Below, piece by piece: positions 1 to 10,477 of a stretch of 64,000 nt of DNA; the first letter of the stretch is position 1, and each line of letters starts with the position of its first letter. The notes under the pieces were generated by a model, which saw only the letters and a list, made by a program, of their open reading frames with translations, had not been told where the DNA came from and did not search any database. The stretch comes from Adineta steineri (lineage: Eukaryota > Rotifera > Eurotatoria > Adinetida > Adinetidae), in contig CAJNOI010000031.1 in assembly GCA_905250115.1 (NCBI GenBank), positions 219,278 through 283,277 on the forward strand, in the 5' to 3' direction. Made by a program: the position numbers and the translations under genes.

Positions 1-162
1 AATAAATGATTGAACATTTGTTTCATTAATTAATTTATTAATATTTGTAGTTGTAATTGTTTTATTTATTTTTTGATTAATGAATAAACAAAATATTAAA
101 AATATAATTAATAAAATGGGGAAAATATTGGAACGTATTAATCTTTTTAAACTTTTACCCAT
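1..162 (-). CDS. N-terminus of a type II membrane protein (partial, runs off the left edge)
   Basis: Reading the minus strand from an ATG at 162, 54 codons stay open to the window edge. The N-terminus is short and basic (MGKSLKRLIRSN), followed by about 19 hydrophobic residues (roughly 13-31) and then a polar Asn/Thr/Lys-rich stretch. A short basic tail, a signal anchor and a polar stem are typical of Golgi type II proteins such as glycosyltransferases, but no catalytic part is visible, so the function is not assigned. The upstream region is AT-rich. The ORF could be chance in such DNA, but the ordered basic-hydrophobic-polar layout argues for a real first exon. Confidence 0.45.
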   Translation of the reverse strand, partial: MGKSLKRLIRSNIFPILLIIFLIFCLFINQKINKTITTTNINKLINETNVQSFI

Positions 163-604
163 GAGTATTTAATGAACTGACATGTGATAATGAAACTATT
201 TGATTTGTTATATCATATCTATGAATTGTTAAAAGATTACAAATATTTACATAAGATAGAAGTTTTTTTCTCTATCGCCGCACGTTTCTTCTTCATTTGT
301 ATCACAAACTGAAACTTACTTATGTTTTATAATACAAATCACATGAAAATAGAATATATATAGCATGTCAAATTAAAGAGGGTAGACATGTTTTTTTTTC
401 TTTTAAGTACTTATTGAAGGCTATGAATGTATATGAATATTTTTCTTCTTCGATACTTTCGATTATTTCTGCTTTACACTGTCAAACATACAAAATAAAA
501 GAACGATAGAAAGAATAACTCTTTTCTTTTCATTTATATATACATACGTATATGAAAAACGACTTATATTATTTTAGATTCTTCTAGGGTATAGTATATT
601 ATAA
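163..604. other. intergenic, nothing recognised
   Basis: AT-rich DNA between the minus-strand gene at the left edge and the small plus-strand cysteine-rich ORF. It would hold both promoters if both genes are real. No RNA gene or repeat was seen. Confidence 0.5.
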
Positions 605-757
605 ATGGAGAATATATGTCAATGTCCATGTCATAAAGATTCAAACATCAGACATATAATGCAATGTTGCCAAACATGTCCAACATGTCATCAAGCTATT
701 ATATTCCGAGCATTCGAAGAACATAAAAAAAATTGTCCAACACAAATATCCAAATAA
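605..757 (+). CDS. small cysteine-rich protein (50 aa), zinc-knuckle-like
   Basis: An ATG at 605 opens 50 codons ending in TAA at 755-757. The product has eight cysteines: C5, C7, C9, C21, C22, C25, C28 and C44, with histidines at 10, 17, 29 and 40. Residues 25-44 read C-x2-C-x11-H-x3-C (CPTC ... HKKNC), the spacing of a C2HC zinc finger, and the N-terminal CxCxC could bind metal too. No match to a named family is claimed. It may be a complete microprotein or the last exon of a gene whose upstream part is not visible. The cysteine density is far above chance for this AT-rich DNA, which supports a real coding sequence. Confidence 0.45.
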   Translation: MENICQCPCHKDSNIRHIMQCCQTCPTCHQAIIFRAFEEHKKNCPTQISK

Positions 758-1074
758 ATTCAATTTACTATTTTAATATAAAACTGATTACTCACATATT
801 TTTATGTTTTATTTCATCTTCATTTGAAAGAATAAATAAATCCTTTCAAACATAAAACTTTTGTATGTATTTAGTATTCTACCAATGTCAATAATTGAAT
901 CAATTTTACAGAATTGAATAACTATCGATAAGAACGTGTTCGATCAAACATTGCCCGAGTCTTTTTTTCTTCTAAATAAGTGAATATCAAATATTTCCAA
1001 TAGTAAAAAAAATATATTTCATATACACACAACGTAAGGCGTAGAGTTATAAAAAGAAAATTATGTTAGATTAA

Positions 1075-2009
1075 TTAACAACAAGAGAAAAAACTTTTCT
1101 GACTTTGATCGTCAAGTATTATAGGTCCAGATCCAGATACAGGTCTTGGTTTTTTTCTTTCAAATAATTCGTGAGCTATATAATCAAATATCTCTGCAAC
1201 ATTATTTATATCTAATTTGGCACTTGTTTCAAAAAAATTAATACCATATTGTTTGGCTAGATCTTTTCCTTCTTCAGTTGCTACAACAAGAAGACGATGA
1301 AGATCACTTTTATTTGCAACTAATACTTTTAAAATATCTTCAGGAGCCTCGTCAGCAATAGTTTTCATCCATCGAGATATATTTTTGAATGAACTTGACA
1401 CTGTACGATCATAAACAAGGACAACTGCATCAGCATTACGCTAAAATATATTATTTTTGTTTTTCAATTAAAAAAATATGAATGATTTTATTTATCTTAC
1501 ATAATAGTTTTTTGTTATATTAAGGAATCTTTCTTGACCAGCTGTATCCCAAAGCTGTAGAGAAATCTCTTGACCTTGTATAGTTATGTTTTTGAATACA
1601 AAATCCATTCCAATTGTTGGAGTAAATTTTTCAATAAATTTATCCTCTATCATAAAAAATAAATATTAAAAAATTTGTTTTATTAGTAAATACTCGAAAG
1701 ATAAAATACACAAAATTCTTATTTTTACATATACTATCATTTCCAGGTATTGTAAAACTCTGTTCTAATTTTTATTAGAAATATAATCTCATGCGACATG
1801 TTAATAATTTCATGTAGTCAATTCCCATTTCCAGACTTGTTATTACAATCGAAGTTAATCTGATTTTCTCGGGATAAGAAATAATATTCGCCTGGGATTT
1901 TTTAATACATACCATGATATCGAAACATTAAACTTGTCTTTCCAACAGCACTATCACCGATTAATAAGATTTTGAAAACCGCAGCAGGTTTTTTTCTTGG
2001 CACCGGCAT
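1075..2009 (-). CDS. Rab family small GTPase
   Basis: Three exons, 1913-2009, 1501-1646 and 1075-1440, join in phase to give 202 aa. Rabs recruit tethers and motors to vesicle membranes when GTP-bound. All the nucleotide-binding motifs are visible: P-loop GDSAVGKTS near residue 19, the effector-region threonine and following [20 protein letters not shown] and ETSAK. The C-terminus is -SFFSCC, a double-cysteine geranylgeranylation site. Introns are GT-AG (the intron after exon 1 starts GTATGT). The G2 region (FTPTIGMDF) and the [10 protein letters not shown] stretch differ from RAB1/8/10, so no orthologue is assigned; it is a divergent Rab of the exocytic type. The start at 2009 is the only ATG that puts the P-loop at the usual distance. 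Confidence 0.9.
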
Positions 2010-3423
2010 ACTTTACTACCTCAAATCTAGAAAATTGTATATATATATATATTTTCGCCTTGAAATCTAAAAATTGAAATGATCACATGTAAGAAAAAGA
2101 ATTGTTTGATTGAATAAAGTCTATATTTATTTTATGCTGGCCATCTAACGAAACGAAAAGACATTGAAAGAAAAAGGAGAAGAAAAAAAAACTCCATAGT
2201 TTATAATATGTTACATTGCAAAATTATTTGGTAGCGAAAGAGAAGGACAAGACATGTAGAAATGTATTAAAAACAAAAAGTAATACGCTTTTTATTAGCT
2301 ACTAAATGGATAATAATAACAATAAAGAAAGATTTTTCCATATGATATTGTTTCTCTTCTGGAAAATATTACAGACCTTATCTGAATAGATAATAATAGA
2401 CTAAAATTCTCATACAATTACTTACATTAATGCTCAGATTCTACCAGTGCTGTTTCGATACTGTCTCAATAAAATTGTTGGGTTTAAATGCTTCAATTTA
2501 TATTTTATTGATAGATAATAATGTGGGCTATAAAAAAAACAGCTGACTTCGTCCCTTTGATATTTATCTCAAAAAGATCATAAGATATATGTGACACGGT
2601 CTTGTTTTCACGCGGAAGCCGCATGGATTTACTATAGTAAATAATTGCTTACTGATAAATATTATCTTTATTGCTGAAATGAAAAAAAACAACAACTATT
2701 TACGTGTGAGTCATACAGGTGAAAATAAACGAATGATGTGGCAAAATTTAGTTTTTGTGACGAATAGCTTTTTTAAATACCACTGACATTTTCACGTTGG
2801 GAGAAAAACCAGTATTTTAGAAAGTGTAATTTGATTCTTCTTATTGTTGACTATATGACAAGCTATTATAAACGGAAATTTCCTTTTACAAAATTGATAA
2901 TACATACTTTTGTGAATTTCATCAGCAGATAGCTCGTATTTATTACGAAGGATTACTGATTTTTTTATATCATACAAGCAAAATCATATTCTGCTTGACG
3001 CATATTAATCACGCAATTAATAAAATGCCACCTGTGACAGTACAGAAAAACAATTTAATATATAGTGGTTTATGAATAATATCTGATTCATTGAATTGGA
3101 TTTTTTCTACCATGCGGGAATGCTGATGACTCATAATATTTAAAATATTCTGTATCATGCTATCGGTATTTACAAAATACAACGAAGAAATTTGAATGAA
3201 TAACTAGTTTTTGTAATTAATATATTATCTTTAATCTGTCATAATATCTTGGAGAGATTTTCAACACTTATATATATATTTATTAGATAAAACATTGGAT
3301 ACAAGGATATAGAAAATCAACAATAAGTTATTTCTAGTGTTTTTTTTCCAATTTTATTAGAAATAAATATATTTTAACAAAACAAAATAGAAAAAAACTA
3401 TAACATTTACTGTTAATATTGAT
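2010..3423. other. intergenic, nothing recognised
   Basis: About 1.4 kb of AT-rich sequence between the start of the Rab gene and the stop of TIM14, both on the minus strand. It contains a short (TA)n run near 2038-2052. The only ORF, at 2792-2977, has no recognisable domain or codon pattern. The Rab promoter should lie at the left end. Confidence 0.5.
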
Positions 3424-4029
3424 TTATTTAATTCCTTTTTCAAATATTTCTTTTGCTTCATTAATCTTAGCAGCAATATACGGTGATCCACCTCGATCAG
3501 GATGATTAAGAATAATCAATCGTTTATATGCATCACGTAATCGTATTTTATTCGTTGTTGGACTTTAAAATAAATAGAAAAAAAGTAATTTAAATATTGT
3601 TCTTTCGTTCATACCTAACACCTAATATAAGTGCAGCTTCACGTCGATTCATTTTTGTATCTATTAATACACAAAATAAATAAATTGTATAAATATTTGT
3701 CTTTCTTACCAAATCCACCTTTATAATATTTTGACTGAAAACTATTAAAAGAAAATTTACATTAAATTAATCAAAATAAGATAAATGATTTTTTACTGAA
3801 AGTCCTTCTGCAATAATTCCACTTGTTTTTGTTAAATTCTCAGCGATCAATTTTCCATATCGAGCAAGATAACGTCCTAAAATAAAAAATTTAATAATTG
3901 AAATTATGAATTCAAATAATCTTATTACCACCAAATCCAAATGCAGCCAAACCGAGACCAACAAAAACTGTCGTACTCTATTAAAACTCATGTTATATTT
4001 TCATTCAATCATCAAATAAAACTCACCAT
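3424..4029 (-). CDS. DNAJC19: mitochondrial import motor J-protein TIM14 (DNAJC19)
   Basis: Six exons: 4027-4029, 3929-3977, 3797-3876, 3710-3734, 3615-3660 and 3424-3562. They sum to 342 nt, giving 113 aa, the usual TIM14 length. TIM14 sits in the inner mitochondrial membrane and stimulates the ATPase of mitochondrial Hsp70 in the presequence import motor. The product starts [20 protein letters not shown] (single membrane segment), then SKYYKGGF and a compact J-domain with ALILGVSPTTNK, the HPD triplet in [14 protein letters not shown], and EAKEIFEKG. The first coding exon is the ATG alone, with the donor directly after it. No other in-frame ATG precedes the membrane segment, and the human protein starts with the same motif order, which fixes this choice. 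PEN-2 lies 135 bp upstream on the same strand. Confidence 0.95.
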
Positions 4030-4164
4030 ATTATTTATCTAGAATAAGAAAAAGAAATTACTTTTTTTTTATTTAATATCTATCTGACAAAATAATTTAT
4101 GAGACAACAATAATAAACTTAATAATATAATAAGAAGTAGGATAACAATAACACAAAAAAAAAA

Positions 4165-4579
4165 TTAATAATATCCACGTGGAATAACAAATGTTAGAAA
4201 ATCTCCAATAGGACCTATTTTTGTACGTAATAATTGAAATGTTATATTCCATGCAATAATAATAATTAACCAAATAACTGTACCAATTGCACTTCGAATA
4301 ACATCTGAAATATATATAGAATTATTAAATATAATAACGGAATCATTTTAATTTACATTTACGTATTTGTGTTTGTTGAGGATAAGGTTCAACTTTAAAT
4401 GCTTGTTTATAAAACCATATGGCATTAATAAGCCATAGAAATGGTAAAAAAAGAAAACCAGCTATTAAAATAAACGAGATATGAGATTAGACCGAGCAAA
4501 AACTTCATTGCTTACCTAAATAATATTTACGACATATATTTAGTCGTTGCTCAGGAGATTTTTTAGCTAATGTCACCAT
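4165..4579 (-). CDS. PSENEN: gamma-secretase subunit PEN-2
   Basis: Exons 4516-4579, 4357-4461 and 4165-4304 join in phase to give 102 aa (family about 101). PEN-2 is the small subunit that triggers presenilin endoproteolysis and stabilises gamma-secretase, the membrane protease that cuts Notch and APP-type proteins. Diagnostic stretches are LNICRKYYLGF/AGFLFLPFLWLIN near residues 12-35, YPQQTQIRKYVIRSAIG, and the C-terminal GDFLTFVIPRG, close to GDYLSFTIP in animals. Two hydrophobic segments are visible. The second donor is read as AAAT|GTAAAT because only that choice gives the conserved YVIRSA junction. It runs in the same direction as TIM14. Confidence 0.95.
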
Positions 4580-5442
4580 AGTTTTATCTGATGCAATGCT
4601 CTTTTTTAAGATATGATCGATTTCGTCAGCCAAATTTTATATAGTTTGACAGCTGTTGTCTTCTCTAACGTAAGATTGGTTGCTTGACTGTGTTATTTAA
4701 AGCGGCCTCTTCTTGTTTGTATAATCATTGGATTTAATGATTATAGTTATAAAACGATGGATTGTACGTGCTCAGATCAATCCACTACAATTATCAATAT
4801 TGAATATACTACGATGAAATATATATGATAAAAAGAAAATCCTATGGTTGCAATAATATAGTTTTATTTTACATAAGTCACTTTCAACACACATTTATAA
4901 ACATATTCGAGTAAAATGTTCAAATCTCAACATGTTTTATCATAAATTTTTAAACTTTTGAATAATACAATATGACATGATAGAGATAGAAATTACACTG
5001 TATCTTGTTTAGTTTTGTTCTTTTTTAATTTAGACTTTGCCCAGAGAAAATGATCCTAAAATGACTGATTTCCATTTTCAATATCTCATATCTCATACTA
5101 GATAATGCTGAGTTATAACTTGAAATCCACTCATCTACAAGCTGCTATTGTAGATATTTGAAGTTGATTGAAGTCATCTGGTTAAAATAAAGTTTCGATG
5201 CTCATCTAACAAATTTTCTCTCGTTTGCAATTGTTGGTATCGATGTTCAATGTCAAATGTTTTCGACATGTAACGGTTCCTATTCAATACTTTTACTGTC
5301 ATCATATAATCGAATTTGATGTATTCTAATCAACTAATCAATGAGTATTCAAAATATTTGCTTATCAAATCAGAGTTGTTTCTGAACGCTAAGAACTTTT
5401 TTTATTTTTTATTCGGAAGTTACATAATTTATTAAATCAAGT
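4580..5442. other. intergenic, nothing recognised
   Basis: AT-rich DNA upstream of PEN-2 up to the target-site duplication of the hAT-like element. No ORF of note and no repeat. Confidence 0.5.
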
Positions 5443-6760
5443 ATTTTTTTCAGGCTTGCCAAACCTCCTGATTTAGCCAGGATTCTCCTGCTTTTTTTAC
5501 TTTTCTCCTGGCTGAAAATCTCCTGATTTCAGGAGCTGATTTTCAACATTTTCTCCTGATTTCTCCTGATGTTTAGCGATACTTTGAATCAATAAGAAAG
5601 TTAAAAGGAAAAAAGGAGAACTATTGCAGTACTCGATAATTATAGTAACGAATAAGAAAATATTTGCTTTTATTTTATTTTTCTCGAAAAAAACCATCAA
5701 TTGTAGGAGCTAGCTGTACAAAAAGTATTTATTTTACTGGAGACAGCAGAAAAATGCATGTTATTGTCTGGAAAACAAGATCTTGATATTCAGACAAGAG
5801 TCTGATGTGCAACATTTTAAATGGCCAGTTAAGATGTCTCTCGTCTAGAAAGATTTTCACATTTCTTGAAATTCACGTCTGATTCTTCTTAGCTCAGAAT
5901 AGCACAATATCTTGAATAACTTAGCAAGATTCTTGCGTTTCATTTTCATTAGAGAATTGTTATAGGTTTATGGGCACTGCTAATTTTGTTGTCAAAGTCT
6001 GACACGAATTATAAACATGAAAAGAATGAATAGGTATATATTACAATAACAGAAAGTGAAGATATCAATGGTAAAGCAACAGAAGTGATAGCCATATCGA
6101 TAAAATGTTCACTGAATAGATCATAAAAGGCTTAAGAGAAAAACAACTTGCATTGTCAAAAACTAGCTTATCTTGTTTTTTTTACAGCATATTAATGCTA
6201 TAGACCGCTCATTGCAAAAACAAGCGGAGAAACACGTACAATCGATTCATATATTGATGTAAGAGATAAAGAATGCTTGTCTTTTTTTCAAACTCTGTCA
6301 AGAATCTTTCTATCGTTCTATTCATTTGTATAAATACTTTTACTTAAACTTTACAATGAAAAAGAATTTTGACTGATAGATTAGAATGAAAACTAATTTG
6401 GAAATAATACAAATAAGAATATTAACTGATCAAGAGTACATAATAAATATAACTAAAAGAACGCTTTTCATGATCATTCTGTATAGCAAAAAAATATTAT
6501 TTGTGATAAAATTTAAGTGAAAATAATATCATGTGTATTAAATTATCGATCACCAACTTGATGCGAAGGAGATAAATATTTTTTGTTAGCGAACGTTCGA
6601 ATTTTCTACGAGAAAACCGTCTAATATGTTCTCAACTTAAAATAGAAAACCTCCTGATTTTCCTACTGATTTAGGAAAAAACTTCTCCTGGAAAACTCCT
6701 GCTTTTTTTTTTTGAAACTCCTGTTTTCTAAAATTTTGATTTGGCAACCCTGATTTTTTT
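5443..6760. mobile_element. non-autonomous hAT-like DNA transposon with 8-bp target duplication
   Basis: The element runs 5451-6752 (1302 bp). Its ends are inverted: 13 bp at 5451 (caggcttgccaaa) match the reverse complement of the right end (cagggttgccaaa) with one mismatch. Both sides are flanked by the identical octamer attttttt (5443-5450 and 6753-6760). CAGGG-type ends with 8-bp duplications define the hAT superfamily. Inside each end are clusters of ctcctg(at) motifs, about six copies in 5463-5575 and five in 6648-6725. Subterminal arrays like this bind the transposase in hAT elements. They keep the same strand orientation at both ends rather than being inverted. No transposase reading frame is visible, so the copy depends on an enzyme encoded elsewhere. 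Because the duplication is an A/T homopolymer-like octamer, part of the match could be chance. Confidence 0.75.
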
Positions 6761-6798
6761 ACTAAATCATGTCTTCCTTATTTTCTTCTAGAAATAAG

Positions 6799-6884
6799 GA
6801 TTTGAGTGTGGGTGTGCGTGTGCGTGTGTTTGGATTTAAATGAGGAATCAAACCTATACCCTCACCCGTACCAACTCTCAAGAT
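6799..6884. repeat. TG-rich telomere-like foldback (copy a)
   Basis: On the plus strand 6803-6832 is a degenerate (gtgtgg/gtgtgc) tract. 6853-6884 carries the opposite strand version (taccctcacccgtacc ... ctctcaagat). The right arm, read on the minus strand, begins atcttgag, the same leader seen at 13743, 17731, 44247 and 44811. It resembles interstitial TGTGGG, the bdelloid telomere unit, in inverted arrangement. Confidence 0.5.
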
Positions 6885-7224
6885 TTTATTAATCGTTCAC
6901 AACAAAGAACACGATCATTTGACTTTTCTCCCTGTGTAATTTCAATATAAGATTCCAGCACAAAAGAAAGTGCTGCGAGATTTTAACGTGTTCTATTTGC
7001 AAAGAAAATATGTGTTTTTTTTTGTTATCGACAATATTACCTCTTATCTGTGAAGATAGTTGAAAAAAAAATGAATTCTTTTTTTTCCGTTCTTTGTCGA
7101 CACCTGGCTCTATAACGTATATGAAAGAATATAGAGAGCAAAGTTCTATTATAATTATTTTACATAAACATATAAAGATAGATAACGGCGTCGTACTACT
7201 CTTTACACAAGGAGATTCCACTCT

Positions 7225-7236
7225 CATATAAATAAT
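7225..7236 (+). promoter_or_regulatory. possible TATA box of the ART-TPR gene
   Basis: A catataaataat sequence lies about 62-73 bp before the ATG at 7298, a plausible core promoter position for a gene with a short leader. In such AT-rich DNA this is weak evidence. The rest of 6885-7297 shows nothing else. Confidence 0.3.
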
Positions 7237-7297
7237 ATAGCTTATTCATCTCTTTCACTTTTATCTATTCAATCGAAAACCCCATACAATATACAAA

Positions 7298-10200
7298 ATG
7301 GACACAACACCTAATAGTACCGAACGCCGAAGACGTATCGTACAAAATCATTTATTCATTTGGTTAGATGAGTCTATGGACGAAACAAACAAAGACTACA
7401 AACATCTTTTGGCACGAATACAAACCGGTGTCAACAATGTCAACGTCTTTACACAGAGAGATGAATGCGTCGACTTTCTTTCCGATACTGAAGACGTCAA
7501 GTCTTTTCTCGTTATCGAGAACACGATCGATGAACAAATTCTACCCCTCATCAATGATATTCCTCAGTTGGATGGTATTTATATCTTCAGTGATATTGAA
7601 ATCCTACAAGAAGAATGGACAACGAACTGGCAAAAAATCAGGAGCGTTCATAGCAACATCGATGACTTATGCAAAGCATTACAATCGGGTATCAAGACAT
7701 GCAATCAAGATTCGATTGCCATGAGTTTTTTACCAGTAAATGAAATGGATTCAACTAATGATTTAAATCAATTGGAACCAACTTTTATGTACACCCAAAT
7801 ATTCAAGGATATTCTTCTTGATATGGAACATGGTGAACAGGCTATCAAGCAGTTTACAGCTTATTGCAGACATAATGACAGTGGGTCGGCAAAGATTATT
7901 GGTGAGTTTGAAAAAAATTATAATGCTCAGTCAGCTATTTGGTGGTACAGTTACCCATCATTCTTATACTCTATGCTGAATTATGCTCTTCGCTCTATGG
8001 AAGGCGATACCATTATTAATATGGGATTTTTTATTCACGATCTTCATCAACAAATACAACATCTACATCAACAGCAAGTTAATAGCTATCATGACAAACC
8101 ATTAATAGTTTACCGGGGACAAGGTCTATCCAAAGCAAATTTCGAGAAACTAAAAAATACAGAAGGTGGTTTAATGTCTTTCAATAACTTTTTATCCACT
8201 AGTACCGAACAAGAGATAGCTTCTGGATTTGCTTATAGTGCGTCAGAAAACGCGGACATGGTTGGCATTTTATTTATAATGTCCATTGATCCTTGTATAA
8301 AATCAGCACCATTTGCCTCCATCAAAAAGAAGAGTTACTTTAAGGACGAAAATGAAATTCTCTTCTCAATGCACACCGTCTTTCGAGTAGGTCCAATTAA
8401 AGCAATGGACATTAACAATCAACTTTGTCAAGTTGAACTACAATTAACATCGGACGATGATCAACAACTACGATTGCTTACTGATCGGATACGAGAAGAA
8501 GTTAGTGGTACTGGATGGCAGAGATTGGGGGACTTATTGCTTAAAATTGGCCAATTTAATAAAGCTGAAGAATTTTATCATGTACTAATCGAACAGACAT
8601 CTCATGAGGATGAAAAGCAATATTATTATAATCGGCTCGGATATGTCAAAGATGAACAGGGTGATTATGAAAATGCTATTTGGTATCACGAACAAGGACT
8701 TGCAATTTTTCAAAAAACCCTTCCTTCGAATCATCCTTCGTTGGCTACTTCATACAGCAACATCGGTAGTGTCTATGACAAAATGAGAGAGTACTCGAAA
8801 GCACTTTCATATTACGAAAAAGCACTTGAAATTTGGCAAGAACTTCTTCCTTTAAATCATTCCGATGTGGCTACTTCATACAACAACATTGGTAATGTAT
8901 ACAACCACATGAGAGAGCTCTCATCAGCAATTTTGTTTTACGAAAAAGCACATGAAATTTTTCAAAAAATTCTTCCTTCAAATCATCCTTCGTTGGCTGC
9001 TTCATACAACAACACTGGTACTGCGTATAACACGATGGGAGAGTACTTGAAAGCACTTTCATTTTACGAAAAATCGCTTGAAATTTATCAAAAAACTCTT
9101 CCCTCAAATCATCCTTATTTGGCTACTTTATACGATAACATCGGTAATGTGTATGAGAACATGGGAGAGTACTCGCAAGCACTTTCATTTTTCGAAAAAT
9201 CACTCGAAATCTATCAAAAAACCCTTCCTTCAGATCATCCTGATTTGGCTCCTTCATACCACAACATCGCTTTCGTGTATAACATGATGGGAGATTACTC
9301 GAAAGCGCTTCTATTTTACGAAAAAGCAGTTGAAATTTGTGAAAAAACCCTTCCTGCAAATCATCCTAATTTGGCTACTTCCTATAACAATATCGGTAAT
9401 GCGTATAGCCACATGGAAGAGTACTCGAAAGCACTTTCATATTACGAAAAAGCGCTTGAAATTCGACAAAAAACCCTTCCTTCAGATCATCCTGATTTGG
9501 CTACTTCATACCACAACATCGCTTTCGTGTATAACATGATGGGAGATTACTCGAAAGCGCTTCTATTTTACGAAAAAGCAGTTGAAATTTGTGAAAAAAC
9601 TCTTCCTTCAAATCATCCTTATTTGGCTACTTCCTATAACAACATCGGTACTGCCTATGACAATATGGGAGAGTACTCGAAAGCGCTTTCATATTATGAG
9701 AAAGCGCTTGAAATTCGACAAAAAGTTCTTCCTTCAGAACATCCTGATTTGGCAGCTTCATACAACAATATCGGTAATGTGTATAACTACATGGGAGAGT
9801 ACTCGAACGCGCTTTCATTTTACGAAAAAGATCTTGAAATTTGTGAAAAAACTCTTCCTTCAAATCATCCTAATTTGGCTACTTCATACAACCATATCGG
9901 TAACGTGTACAGCCACATGGGAGAGTACTCGAAAGCACTTTCATCTCACGAAAAAGCACTTGGAATTCGACAAAAAGCTCTTCCTTCGGATCATCCTGAT
10001 TTGGCAGCTTCATACAACAACATCGGTACTGCCTATGACAATATGGGAGAGTACTCGAACGCACTTTCATCTCACGAAAAAGCACTCAACATTCGACAAA
10101 AAACTCTTCCTTCAGATCATCCTTCATTGGCTACTTCATACAACAACATCGGCTGTGTGTATGATAGCATGGGAGAGTACTCGAAAGCGCTTTCATGTCA

Positions 10201-10477
10201 CGAAAAAGCACTCAACATTCGACAAAAAGCTCTTTCTTCAGATCATCCTGATCTGGCTACTTCATACAACAACATCGGTAATGTGTATGACAGTATGGAA
10301 GAGTATTCGACAGCACTTTCATATCACGAAAAAGCACTTGAAATACAACGGAAAACCCTTCCTTCAAATCATTCTGATCTGGCTACTTCATATAACAACA
10401 TCGGTTGGATTTATAGAAGTATGAAAGACTATGCCAAAACACTTTCATATTATGAACGTGCTCTGAACATATGGTAA
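7298..10477 (+). CDS. mono-ADP-ribosyltransferase with 15 kinesin-light-chain-type TPR units
   Basis: A single uninterrupted frame of 1059 codons. Residues 1-150 form an alpha/beta domain of the kind found ahead of ART domains in bdelloid proteins (FIWLDESMDE, DGIYIF). Residues about 155-400 carry the arginine-specific ART signature: R273 in VYRGQGL, the S-T-S at 300-302, and the E-x-E pair E351/E353 in DENEILF, so it should transfer ADP-ribose from NAD+ to protein arginine. From about 435 there are 15 units of 42 residues with consensus HPDLATSYNNIGNVYDxMGEYSKALS, as in kinesin light chain, for protein binding. No signal peptide or membrane segment is visible. Units 6-7 (from 9236) and 8-9 (from 9488) are near-copies. 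The stop at 10475-10477 seems premature: the same frame continues for 28 codons of plausible C-terminus to TAA at 10562-10564. Confidence 0.9.
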   Translation: MDTTPNSTERRRRIVQNHLFIWLDESMDETNKDYKHLLARIQTGVNNVNVFTQRDECVDFLSDTEDVKSFLVIENTIDEQILPLINDIPQLDGIYIFSDIEILQEEWTTNWQKIRSVHSNIDDLCKALQSGIKTCNQDSIAMSFLPVNEMDSTNDLNQLEPTFMYTQIFKDILLDMEHGEQAIKQFTAYCRHNDSGSAKIIGEFEKNYNAQSAIWWYSYPSFLYSMLNYALRSMEGDTIINMGFFIHDLHQQIQHLHQQQVNSYHDKPLIVYRGQGLSKANFEKLKNTEGGLMSFNNFLSTSTEQEIASGFAYSASENADMVGILFIMSIDPCIKSAPFASIKKKSYFKDENEILFSMHTVFRVGPIKAMDINNQLCQVELQLTSDDDQQLRLLTDRIREEVSGTGWQRLGDLLLKIGQFNKAEEFYHVLIEQTSHEDEKQYYYNRLGYVKDEQGDYENAIWYHEQGLAIFQKTLPSNHPSLATSYSNIGSVYDKMREYSKALSYYEKALEIWQELLPLNHSDVATSYNNIGNVYNHMRELSSAILFYEKAHEIFQKILPSNHPSLAASYNNTGTAYNTMGEYLKALSFYEKSLEIYQKTLPSNHPYLATLYDNIGNVYENMGEYSQALSFFEKSLEIYQKTLPSDHPDLAPSYHNIAFVYNMMGDYSKALLFYEKAVEICEKTLPANHPNLATSYNNIGNAYSHMEEYSKALSYYEKALEIRQKTLPSDHPDLATSYHNIAFVYNMMGDYSKALLFYEKAVEICEKTLPSNHPYLATSYNNIGTAYDNMGEYSKALSYYEKALEIRQKVLPSEHPDLAASYNNIGNVYNYMGEYSNALSFYEKDLEICEKTLPSNHPNLATSYNHIGNVYSHMGEYSKALSSHEKALGIRQKALPSDHPDLAASYNNIGTAYDNMGEYSNALSSHEKALNIRQKTLPSDHPSLATSYNNIGCVYDSMGEYSKALSCHEKALNIRQKALSSDHPDLATSYNNIGNVYDSMEEYSTALSYHEKALEIQRKTLPSNHSDLATSYNNIGWIYRSMKDYAKTLSYYERALNIW

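Noticed and set aside
9582-10424. 280-codon open frame on the plus strand, and several minus-strand frames of about 70-80 codons in 8871-10085
   Set aside because: They are alternate-frame readings of the 126-bp TPR repeat, which repeats its lack of stops; the TPR frame itself has the family sequence.
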